Below, piece by piece: positions 10,043 to 18,093 of a stretch of 64,000 bases of DNA. This stretch comes from Anthracocystis setariae (Eukaryota > Basidiomycota > Ustilaginomycetes > Ustilaginales > Ustilaginaceae), in contig CAKMXJ010000003.1 of NCBI GenBank assembly GCA_928724745.1, forward strand, positions 186,001 through 250,000, written 5' to 3'. Both the position numbers and the translations under genes were made by a program. Position 1 is the first letter of the stretch. Every line of letters begins with the position of its first letter. The notes beneath the pieces are model-generated. The model ran no database searches. It was not told the DNA's origin and saw nothing but the letters and a program-made list of their open reading frames with translations.

Positions 10043-12700
10043 ATGTCGGCGCAAGATAAGACCGAAATGTCAGCCATACAGGCGCAACAGTTGGACCAAG
10101 AGGCGACTGCCCTCGCTGCCGACATTGCGCCGTACTTGACATCGGTGGCGTCCGTCGAAGCCATCTGGTCCTCCGAACGCATCGCCTTCCTCACCCACCG
10201 TCGATCTATCATCCATGGCCAAAAGCTCTTCTTCGATGAGCTACTATCGTTTGCATCCGTCGACACGGCTCTGTATCCTCCCCGCTCTTCCGAACAGCTC
10301 CTGACCTTGCTCAAAGCCATCTTTGCTGCCACCACGCTCGACTATCTCAAGCAGCTCTCGCTCGTCTACTATCTCTTGCTTGATCTCGATGCTTACACAC
10401 AGCACACAACCCAACATTCGGACAACACTTCCAACACTTGCGTCGCGGAACGCTTTGCGGATACCTATGTCGTGCTGCCACAGTTTACCGATGCTATGCA
10501 AGGATATTGGCTTCTCGACAACGATCGATACGAAGAGGCTGTTGCGTTGCTTGCAGTCGCCGACTTCATTCCCAAAATCATACGCACGCTTTTCCTTCCC
10601 TCCGCTTCCTCGTCTCGCTCTGACGTGTCGCGCGCCAAGCTCCTGCTCCGCTTCCTCCGCACCTCGAATCAGACCTCCTCCTCCCCACCCGGCTCCGAAC
10701 CCTTTCTTCAAGAAATCCAGATGCAAATCCAGGCACTCTGCTTCGTCTCCGGTCCCAGTCGCGCGCTCTCCGAGATCCGCGCCATCACCTCCACCATCCT
10801 CGACGACGAGTCGCAGCGTGTCGCCGTCCGCGCTCGCCTGATCTTCAAAGTGCTCGAGCACTGTTTTGCTCCGCCGCGTTCTGCCGCCATCAACAACCTG
10901 CTCGCTTGCAGTCTCGATATTGAGGAAGAGGTGACGCTCGAGAGCTTTGTGCTTTCCCCGCCCGCAGCCATGACGGCGACGTGGAGCTACGTCGCCGCGG
11001 ACGTGCTGATCATCAGGTACATCAGTCAGGGCAGGTACATGGATGCCGTTGGGTTGGATAGGAGGCTTGGACCGGATGTGAGTCAGGGCCATTCGTCGGC
11101 AAAGGACGCACAGCAGAGGAGCAAGATGATGGAGCAGAGGAAGAGGATGATCGCCGGCGCTAGGGAGATCCTGCCAGAGGTGCAGAAGGAGTTGCTCCGC
11201 ATCGAGGAATCGGTTGAGATCAGCGGTGGTACGGGTGTGCAACACGAGGCATCAGCTGCGAAGGGTGTTAACGGTAGGGTTGCTGTCAATGATTTGGCGG
11301 ATCGTTCCGGTGTGGCGTCCACTCCGTTGAGTGCTTCACCGGCGACACGCCATCCGAACGCTCACGCGCCCACTACGCAAGCTGCCATCTTATCGGCTGT
11401 GGTGCGTGCCTCCGCTTCGCCCTCGCCGTTTGGCACGCCTACCAAGTCCGCTGCGGCTTCATCCGCCCGCTCCACACCGCAGCATCCTGCCGCCATGATC
11501 GGCTTCCTCACCAACACCAGCGCCAACCGCGCCACGCCGGACTCGGTCAAATCGGTGCCGGACGCCAACGCCAATGCCAACGACGATGACGATGACGATG
11601 CCATGCAAGACGAGCTTACGGACATGGACGGTTCTGCTGTGCTTGTCGAGCGTCCGGTCGAGTCTCGAGCTCCTGTCGCCCCGGCTAGTCCTTGGAGGAA
11701 CCAGCCGAGTCTCACGTCGAGCAGTCCGTTCTCGGGTCTTCCGAAACTCACCCGTCCTGCGGTGGCGGGGGTTGCTTCCGGTTCGCGCTCGCCGTTCCGT
11801 GGCAGTTCCGGTGGATTTCAACCCGCCAGCACGTCGCCGTTTGCATCGCGTAGCTCAAGCATGGGTGTGGGGAGGAACAAGCTGAAGCTGTGCGGTGCGA
11901 TTGGGATTGTCGCTGAGCAGGGTAGGAAGAGTCGGTTGGCGCGCGATGAGGTGGATGACAGCGATGCCGATGTCGACGATGAGGGTGAAGGGTTTGGCGA
12001 TGAAACGTTTGTTCAGCCGAAAGCGAAGGCGGAGGTGAGTATCGGTCGATTGGTGCCTGGGCGACGTGGGTGGAAGGAGACGCATGATGAGCCGCAAGCG
12101 CAGATCGAGGACGAGGTGCCACCGAGTAAAAGGCGCACTCGCAATTCGAGCAAGGGAGGGATGTCTCGGTCGAGGACCGGTGGTGATCTCGCCGCCGCCA
12201 CCGCCGCCGCCGCGGGTGCGGGTGCGGGTGCGGGTGGGGGTGGGGGTGGGGGGAAGATGAGTAAGAGTCGGACTGAGACGAATCTGGGGAAGCGGACGAC
12301 GCGTTCGACGAGTGCAGCGAATCGTAGGCCTTTGACGCTGTCGAATCTCGAGCAGCATCAGCGCGAAGGTGGCGGTGAGGGGGCGGGTGCGGGTGCGGAG
12401 GGGGAGGTGCCGATTGCGAGGAGGACGAGGGCGGCTACGGCCGAGCAGGAGAGTGTGAATGGGAAAGGGATGGGAGGCAGTACGATCTACACTATCAGTG
12501 AGGTGGGGGATGCGGGTGAGGGGGCGACGCGGAGGAGGGGCGTGGGGAGTAGGAAGACCCCCTCCAAACCAAGTGCGAGTGCGGGTGCGGTGAGGAGGTC
12601 AACCAGGCTTACGTCGATCGAGCCGGAAATTTGGTCTCCTGTCAAAAGAAGAGGTGCGACAACGAGGAGTTCCACCAAGATGCCCGGTACACTTGAGTAG
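10043..12700 (+). CDS. ELYS-like nuclear pore/chromatin protein with basic tail
   Basis: The 885-residue product has an N-terminal helical domain resembling the fungal ELYS-like domain: LKQLSLVYYLLLDLD, FTDAMQGYWLLDNDRYEEAVALLAVADFIPKII and a long alpha-helical solenoid to about residue 340. In animals ELYS/AHCTF1 seeds nuclear pore assembly on chromatin; fungal versions are shorter. The C-terminal half (about residue 380 onward) is disordered, with Ser/Pro/Ala, an Asp run, SPFRGSSGG-type repeats, an Ala/Gly block and many basic RRTR, KRRTR and RRSTRL clusters that could bind DNA, acting like the AT-hook tail of ELYS. Codon use shifts to G-rich in this tail. Function is inferred from the N-terminal domain. 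Confidence 0.72.
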   Translation: MSAQDKTEMSAIQAQQLDQEATALAADIAPYLTSVASVEAIWSSERIAFLTHRRSIIHGQKLFFDELLSFASVDTALYPPRSSEQLLTLLKAIFAATTLDYLKQLSLVYYLLLDLDAYTQHTTQHSDNTSNTCVAERFADTYVVLPQFTDAMQGYWLLDNDRYEEAVALLAVADFIPKIIRTLFLPSASSSRSDVSRAKLLLRFLRTSNQTSSSPPGSEPFLQEIQMQIQALCFVSGPSRALSEIRAITSTILDDESQRVAVRARLIFKVLEHCFAPPRSAAINNLLACSLDIEEEVTLESFVLSPPAAMTATWSYVAADVLIIRYISQGRYMDAVGLDRRLGPDVSQGHSSAKDAQQRSKMMEQRKRMIAGAREILPEVQKELLRIEESVEISGGTGVQHEASAAKGVNGRVAVNDLADRSGVASTPLSASPATRHPNAHAPTTQAAILSAVVRASASPSPFGTPTKSAAASSARSTPQHPAAMIGFLTNTSANRATPDSVKSVPDANANANDDDDDDAMQDELTDMDGSAVLVERPVESRAPVAPASPWRNQPSLTSSSPFSGLPKLTRPAVAGVASGSRSPFRGSSGGFQPASTSPFASRSSSMGVGRNKLKLCGAIGIVAEQGRKSRLARDEVDDSDADVDDEGEGFGDETFVQPKAKAEVSIGRLVPGRRGWKETHDEPQAQIEDEVPPSKRRTRNSSKGGMSRSRTGGDLAAATAAAAGAGAGAGGGGGGGKMSKSRTETNLGKRTTRSTSAANRRPLTLSNLEQHQREGGGEGAGAGAEGEVPIARRTRAATAEQESVNGKGMGGSTIYTISEVGDAGEGATRRRGVGSRKTPSKPSASAGAVRRSTRLTSIEPEIWSPVKRRGATTRSSTKMPGTLE

Positions 12701-12731
12701 GGGTAGCGGGTTTCAATTCACAATTTGTGTG

Positions 12732-12758
12732 TTTTTTTTTTTTTTTTTTTTTTTTTTT
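12732..12758 (+). repeat. Poly-T run (27 T)
   Basis: An uninterrupted T run lies between the ELYS-like stop and the DUF3237 stop (convergent genes). It may assist 3' end formation on one strand, or simply be slippage-prone DNA. Confidence 0.9.
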
Positions 12759-12783
12759 GTTTTGCTGGGCAGAAGTGAGGTGG

Positions 12784-13417
12784 TTAGTTGACTACATAGG
12801 CTTGGTATACGACGGAGGATGGGTTTCTGACGGCACTGGCGATGATGACTTTGTTGACGATGTCTTGGATTTGCGGGTCGGGGTCATCGCATTCCAGGAT
12901 GAGTTTGAGTCGGAAGTAGTAGTCTTTCGGATCCACCGATTCGCCCTTCATAATACGATCCACTGCGGTTTGGTCGGCGTAGTCGGCGGGGACGTTACGA
13001 ATGCCTGAACTTTGGAAGTACAAGTAATCTAGCCCCCATCCGCATCCGCATTTAATCAAAGGCCAAGATTAGTAACGCTCCCAAAGAAGAAAAGTGGGGG
13101 TTAGGCAAGGGGGGGAAAGGGGAGAGAGAGAGAGACTTACGACCTGATTTGAGTTTGAAAAAGTAGCGTGCGTCGAGACGGGTTTTGCCGAAGCGGTCGG
13201 TGCGGAAGTAGTCGGAGCCGCCGTGCATTCCGATGGCGCCGTCGAGCGCGGGGATGGTGGTGGAGGTGATGGTGCCGCCAGCGGGGATGGGCACGATCTT
13301 GCGCATGCCCTCGCCCGAATCGCCGATAGGGTGGGCTGCCTCGACGGGGCACGAGAGGAGGAAGATCGGAGTGAGCGTGAGAGGCACAGGTTCCCAGTTC
13401 GATTCCGTGCTCGTCAT
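12784..13417 (-). CDS. DUF3237 family protein, two exons
   Basis: Exons are 13417..13141 and 13028..12784 with a 112-nt intron (donor GTAAGT, acceptor CTAG). Splicing restores one frame and gives 173 residues. Exon 1 has the family's LTLTPIFLLSCPVEAAHPIG, then IVPIPAGGTITSTTIPALDGAIGMHGGSDYFR and RLDARYFFKLKSG. Exon 2 joins as HYLYFQSSGIRNV and ends with DYYFRLKLILECDD. This two-strand beta-barrel family (DUF3237) has no established general function; members occur near oxidoreductases and secondary metabolism in fungi. Here the neighbours give no pathway hint. The intron falls within the conserved Gly-Tyr-Leu-Tyr region, which supports the splice model. Confidence 0.82.
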
Positions 13418-13455
13418 CGTGAAGGCCTCGGTCTAATTTCAGTCAATGATGATGA

Positions 13456-13488
<33 letters not shown>

Positions 13489-13814
13489 GAGGGAAGGTGG
13501 TAAGGAGTGATGGATCAAGTGTGTGCATTGCGGGGAAGCGCGCGGATAACGCGGCTGCAGTCACAAAGCTAAAGCTGTATGACAAAATCTTGCTTGTGCT
13601 CAGAGTAGTAGTTAGTAGAGTAGTAGTTGTGAGTTTCGTCCGACAAGACGGTTCTTGGTGTTACTCTGCCGGACGAAAAGCAATCTCCCCCGTCCCTTTC
13701 TTGTTCTTTCTCATAAACATGACTCTCTTTCTCTTGTCCTGCACAAGCTGGCATCTGTCAAAGCGCAAACAACGATGGATATCAACGAAACAGAAGACAA
13801 TGCACAGAGTCGAC
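13418..13814. other. Intergenic region with GAT repeat
   Basis: The 397-base gap upstream of the DUF3237 gene contains an ATG/GTG trinucleotide run (about 13446-13488) and no supported gene. The remainder is unremarkable. Confidence 0.5.
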
Positions 13815-14531
13815 TCAAACCTGACCGCCACCAGCTTTGATCTCCCTCCCCAACTCGACCTTCTCCGCATTCCTTGTAATCTTGCCCGACAAAATCTTGG
13901 CCTCACCCTTGACCTTCTGTTTCCAACCTACACCCTGACTCTGATCGACTTGGGTTGATGTAGAGTCTGCTCGTGACTCGCTCGTTCCGTGCAGCTGTTC
14001 ATCGCGACTGTCGAATTGCGTTTTGCCTTCTGCAGGGCGACTGGTGGGGTTGGATCTTCTAGCGTCGCTCGTGGGGCAGGGTTGGTCGCTGTAATCCCGG
14101 CCCACTGCAGCTTGGGTTGTGCCTCCGTTCTTTCGACGCAGTTCGGACTCCTTGTGCGCTGCGGGGGCAACATCGTCGTCTGCACTCAGAGTGGTGCCCG
14201 CACCAGCGCTGGTGGGGATGCCAGATTCGGTGCCAATCTGCTTCTGCGATTTGCCCGCACGCTCGGGGTTGGACGGTCCGCTTTCGTGATTCTCGCTCAA
14301 GTCGTCGCGGACCATCGGCTTGGTCTCGGCTTCGTCTGGGTGCGTCGAATTGTGCGAGTCCGATGTTGGTTCGTCCGCATCGGCGGAAGAAGAATCGTGT
14401 GCAGAAGGGTTGTTGGGGTCTGGTGAGGGGTCAGTGAGTGCAGCAAACCCTGTGATCTCGGCGAGAACAGTAGAGGCGCTGTTGACAACTGAGCTGAAGT
14501 TCGAGTTGGGATTTTGCGTTTGGTCCGGCAT
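13815..14531 (-). CDS. Small hydrophilic protein of unknown function
   Basis: The 238-residue product is not recognised. It is strongly hydrophilic and probably disordered, rich in Ser, Asp, Glu, Pro and Asn, with no membrane segment from the chosen start. Only the C-terminal part, VGWKQKVKGEAKILSGKI followed by EKVELGREIK (about residues 200-235), looks constrained. It resembles a lysine-rich tail seen in many hypothetical fungal proteins, remotely like CsbD-type stress proteins, an inference from composition only. The start is the ATG at 14531; an in-frame upstream extension adds a hydrophobic helix but begins without a better start context. Confidence 0.6.
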   Translation of the reverse strand: MPDQTQNPNSNFSSVVNSASTVLAEITGFAALTDPSPDPNNPSAHDSSSADADEPTSDSHNSTHPDEAETKPMVRDDLSENHESGPSNPERAGKSQKQIGTESGIPTSAGAGTTLSADDDVAPAAHKESELRRKNGGTTQAAVGRDYSDQPCPTSDARRSNPTSRPAEGKTQFDSRDEQLHGTSESRADSTSTQVDQSQGVGWKQKVKGEAKILSGKITRNAEKVELGREIKAGGGQV

Positions 14532-14677
14532 GATTGTGCTCGCAATGAGATGTGGGTATATGATGATGTTGATGATCACAACGATGGATGATAACAAATG
14601 GGCAGCGGTCAGTACTATATACAGGATCGATCCAGCAGACGAATCCAGAATGCCGCCTCGACACAGCATGTATGCAG

Positions 14678-15007
14678 TCAAAATTCGTAGCGCAGCGCAC
14701 TCGTTGGGAAGAATCCTTCTTGAACGTTCAACTCGCAACCTAATCCTCGGAGTGACAAAAATCTTGCCGCGACAGCTGCCCCTCTTCCTCTTCCTCTTGC
14801 TCTTGCTCGCTTGGCTCGCTGTTCTGCGGCTGTCGCAAGAAGAATGGATGAAATTGCGTTATCCAGCGCATAGATACAGGTTTTGACGTAACCTTGGTGC
14901 TGTGCTCGCGTTGTCGCTGTTTCAACTGGCAACCCCAAGCTTGTCAAGTGCGAGAGGTCGGCGAATTGCTCCTTTTCAAGTTCGAGGCTCCGAAGCAGAC
15001 AGGCCAT
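14678..15007 (-). CDS. Candidate small gene, structure uncertain
   Basis: From the ATG at 15007 an open frame gives MACLLRSLELEKEQFADLSH and onward, an amphipathic N-terminus, reaching 14678. A second frame in the same strand ends in an acidic tail (QEQEEEEEGQLSRQDFCHSE) at about 14743. A possible 63-nt intron (donor AAG|GTTACG, acceptor GACAG, near 14839-14901) lies between them, so a spliced gene switching frames is conceivable, but I could not find one model that clearly wins. No family is recognised. Confidence 0.3.
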   Translation of the reverse strand: MACLLRSLELEKEQFADLSHLTSLGLPVETATTRAQHQGYVKTCIYALDNAISSILLATAAEQRAKRARARGRGRGAAVAARFLSLRGLGCELNVQEGFFPTSALRYEF

Positions 15008-16056
15008 ATTGTTACAGGATGCCGCCGCCTCGGCTACGATTGATTGGGGCCCAGATTGATAGCGTCAACGCTTGCCCGCGCACATGGCCCCAAGGAAGGG
15101 CCGCCGTTAGCGAGCGAGGCTTGCAACGCAGAGAGTCGCGGCGTCGGACAACGGTGACCTCATCTCGCTTTCCAACACGTGGGCACAAGTTTGGCTGCTA
15201 CTGTATCTGCTTTTGCCCTGTCACATGCAATCTTGCAGATTGATTATTGAACCTCGAATCTGACATTTTGATTGCCGTCAAAATTATTAGAAGAGCTGCG
15301 TTAGAGCAATGTTTTATCGATCTGACAAGAATAAACCACGCAAATTCGCACCTCCGCATTTATGCACTACTACTGAAATCCAATTTTGTGTGCTGTGCTG
15401 TGCTGTGCTGTGCTGTGGTATTGGAGAGGGTGGCAGGTGGGCGATGCACAGACGCACGGCCGAGATTTGACTTTCCCAGAGATAGATAGCGATGAGCTGA
15501 CTGTGCTTTCCCCCACCATCACGGTCAGACCCTGACCGCATCGCATCAAACCACATCGTATCATCCTCACTCGCTACAACCCAACTCAAACAGCTCTCTA
15601 ATCAGCGTCGAAGCAACCCATTTGTCCTTGATCGTTTTGCAATCACCACCCCAAACGACGGAGGAACTGCCCTTAAGCCATTTCGACTCAGTCATTCTCT
15701 ATACCAGCAGGCATTTCACGCATCACTGAAATCGGCCCCATCTGGAACATCAGCCAGCCTTCGACCCAGTCTTAACTTCGACACCGCCAGCTCCAGCCTC
15801 TGCCCCGCATACATCATCAGCAAAACGCACCAATAGCATCAACTTCTACCAAGACTGCCCTGTCACCTCGCACGCTTCAACGCTTTCTTCGGATCCCATC
15901 TGGTGTCTCTTTCCTGTGCTTGGAACACCAACGCGCAAGCACGTGTTCCACCCAGCGCATGTCATCTGCATACACTCTTTCTTGGATCTACTGCATTTGA
16001 CCAGGCGTTTGGTCATTGACGCCCTTTGCTGCGACACATACCTCATCCAATTCACA
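15008..16056. other. Intergenic region upstream of SNF4
   Basis: About 1 kb without a supported gene. It contains a pentamer repeat (GTGCT units) at about 15387-15417. The last 400 bases are C/A-rich, typical of a long 5' leader for SNF4. Confidence 0.5.
15387..15417 (+). repeat. Pentanucleotide microsatellite (GTGCT)n
   Basis: About five tandem copies of GTGCT lie in the intergenic region upstream of SNF4. Confidence 0.9.
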
Positions 16057-17898
16057 ATGGACGTCCCAAGATCAAGAGCAGCATCCGGCAGCTCGTCAGT
16101 AGCCGGTGGAGTCGACATTCCTGGCGCATCCACTTCGCTCGCCAGTTCGCGAGCCGGTCCCAGTTCTCGCACCCGCCGAGAGCGAGAGAGAAGCGGCCGA
16201 CCCAAGGACAAGCACATGCTCGCTCTGCGTTCCATTCGCGACTTTCTTCGCGGACGCAGCAGCTACGACGTGCTTCCCGTGAGTTTCAGGCTGATCGTGC
16301 TCGATACCAAGCTCGTCGTCAAACCGGCGCTCGAGGTCATGTGGCAGGCCGGCGTCGTCTCGGCTCCCCTCTGGCAGTCTACACCGCCTGAACTGCTGGG
16401 TAACGCGACCACCGAAGAGCAAACGGCACCGACAGCATCGACCGAGACATTGCAAACACAGCCAGAGGACAAGGACCAAGTCAGTCCGAAGAGTTCCGCC
16501 GCAGTCAAACCCAAGACACATCAACTCTCGGGATTCGCAGGCATGCTCACGGTCAACGACATTATCCACCTGATCCAGTACTACTACCACCATTCGTCGT
16601 ACGATTCCGCCGCACAGGATGTTGAGAAGTTTCGTCTGGAGCGGCTTCGGGATATCGAGCAGGCGCTGAATGTGCCGCCGCCACCGTTGCTGTCCGTGCA
16701 TCCGTTGCGTCCGTTGTTCGATGCGTGTCAGCTTCTCATCAAGACGCACGCGCGACGCTTGCCGTTGTTGGACTATGATGAGCAGACGGGCATGGAGACG
16801 GTGGTGTCGGTGTTGACACAGTATAGGGTGTTGAAGTTTATTGCGATGAATTGTCGCGAGACGGCGCTGCTGTGGCGTAGTTTGCGACAGATCGGGATTG
16901 GGACGTACTGTGCGAGCTACAAGGCGGGGAGGGGGGGTGCAAGTGCGAGTGCGAGTACGTCGCATAGGGGTAGTGATGCGAGCGAGCCCGGGATTGTGCC
17001 GAGTGAACAGGGTGGCAGTCTCGGTGGCATCGAGGTTGGTGGGGAGGAGGCGGGGAGGAGGGAGGCGGAGGGGTTGAATCCGAATCCAAGTGCGAGTCGG
17101 GCGGCGGCGGCGGCAGCAGCAGCGACCGAGGATCAGGCGGCGAATCCGTATGCGCCCATAGCGACGGCGACGCTCGACACGACGGTGTTCGATGTAGTGC
17201 ATATGTTTTCGGAACGTGGGATTTCGGCGGTGCCAATTTTGGATGACGAGGGGAATGTGGTGGATTTGTACGAGACCGTGGATGTGATTACGTTGGTCAG
17301 GACAGGCGCGTATACGGCGTTGGATTTGACGATAAGGCAGGCGTTGGAAAGGAGGCCGCCCGATTTCTCAGGCGTGTGGACGTGTTCTCCGGATGATACG
17401 CTCGCGTCGATCTTTGCGCTGCTGCGCAAGCGTCGAGTGCATAGGTTTCTCATGCTCGAACCCGAACCGTTGGCAACGAAGGAGGAGGAGGAGGTGGTGG
17501 TGGTGGTGGCGGCGGAGGATAAGACCGCACCGTTGGACGAGTTGGATAATTATGTTGAGGATTTGGTGGGTGAGGAGAAGAGGAGGGAGAAGGAGGAGAG
17601 GGAGAGAGAGGTCAATGATGTGAGGAGGCCGTTCGAGGAGAGGTTGGAGAAGGGCGATCCCGTGAGGAAGAGTAGGGGCAAATTGGTTGGCATGCTGTGT
17701 TTGTCCGATATTCTCAGGTATGTTATCGGCGTGGACGATGAGATTCGTCACCAGCAGCAACAACAACAACAACAACAGCAACAGCAGGTGAGGAGTAGAG
17801 GGACATCAGTCGCATCATCTTCAATCCCAAGCGCAACCGCAGGTGAAGATAACGTCACCACCCAAACCATCCCCGAACACGACACTCTTCAACTCTAA
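16057..17898 (+). CDS. SNF4: AMPK/SNF1 complex gamma subunit Snf4
   Basis: The 613-residue product has two Bateman modules (paired CBS domains): residues about 69-281 and 367-565. Signatures include LRGRSSYDVLPVSFRLIVLD at the first CBS, LTVNDIIHLIQYYYHHSSYDSA, IKTHARRLPLLDYD, and LVGMLCLSDILRYVIG at the fourth CBS. Snf4 senses adenine nucleotides and activates the Snf1 kinase under carbon limitation. It is nearly twice the length of yeast Snf4. The extra length is low-complexity inserts: a Ser/Ala/Gly-rich linker between the Bateman modules (about 285-365), a Val run followed by a Lys/Glu-rich charged insert inside CBS4, and a Gln run at about 565-577. The start at 16057 is the second in-frame ATG region; upstream residues look like leader. 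Confidence 0.85.
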   Translation: MDVPRSRAASGSSSVAGGVDIPGASTSLASSRAGPSSRTRRERERSGRPKDKHMLALRSIRDFLRGRSSYDVLPVSFRLIVLDTKLVVKPALEVMWQAGVVSAPLWQSTPPELLGNATTEEQTAPTASTETLQTQPEDKDQVSPKSSAAVKPKTHQLSGFAGMLTVNDIIHLIQYYYHHSSYDSAAQDVEKFRLERLRDIEQALNVPPPPLLSVHPLRPLFDACQLLIKTHARRLPLLDYDEQTGMETVVSVLTQYRVLKFIAMNCRETALLWRSLRQIGIGTYCASYKAGRGGASASASTSHRGSDASEPGIVPSEQGGSLGGIEVGGEEAGRREAEGLNPNPSASRAAAAAAAATEDQAANPYAPIATATLDTTVFDVVHMFSERGISAVPILDDEGNVVDLYETVDVITLVRTGAYTALDLTIRQALERRPPDFSGVWTCSPDDTLASIFALLRKRRVHRFLMLEPEPLATKEEEEVVVVVAAEDKTAPLDELDNYVEDLVGEEKRREKEEREREVNDVRRPFEERLEKGDPVRKSRGKLVGMLCLSDILRYVIGVDDEIRHQQQQQQQQQQQQVRSRGTSVASSSIPSATAGEDNVTTQTIPEHDTLQL

Positions 17899-18093
17899 AA
17901 AAAAAAAAACACCCCACCCCACCCACTCGCATTTGCACAAAACTAACACCACCATCATTTTGCACTGGTATGAAAAGCAACTAATGTGATTTTGCGATAC
18001 GAAATGAGAGAAAACAAAACAAAAACGATCAAGGAGATCTTTGAGGAAACGAGGAGAGGATCAAGGAGTGAGGTTTGGGGGTGGGTGGGGGTG

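Noticed and set aside
10244..11245. 333-residue open frame on the minus strand
   Set aside because: Antisense to the ELYS-like gene, no motif and a composition expected from reversed coding sequence.
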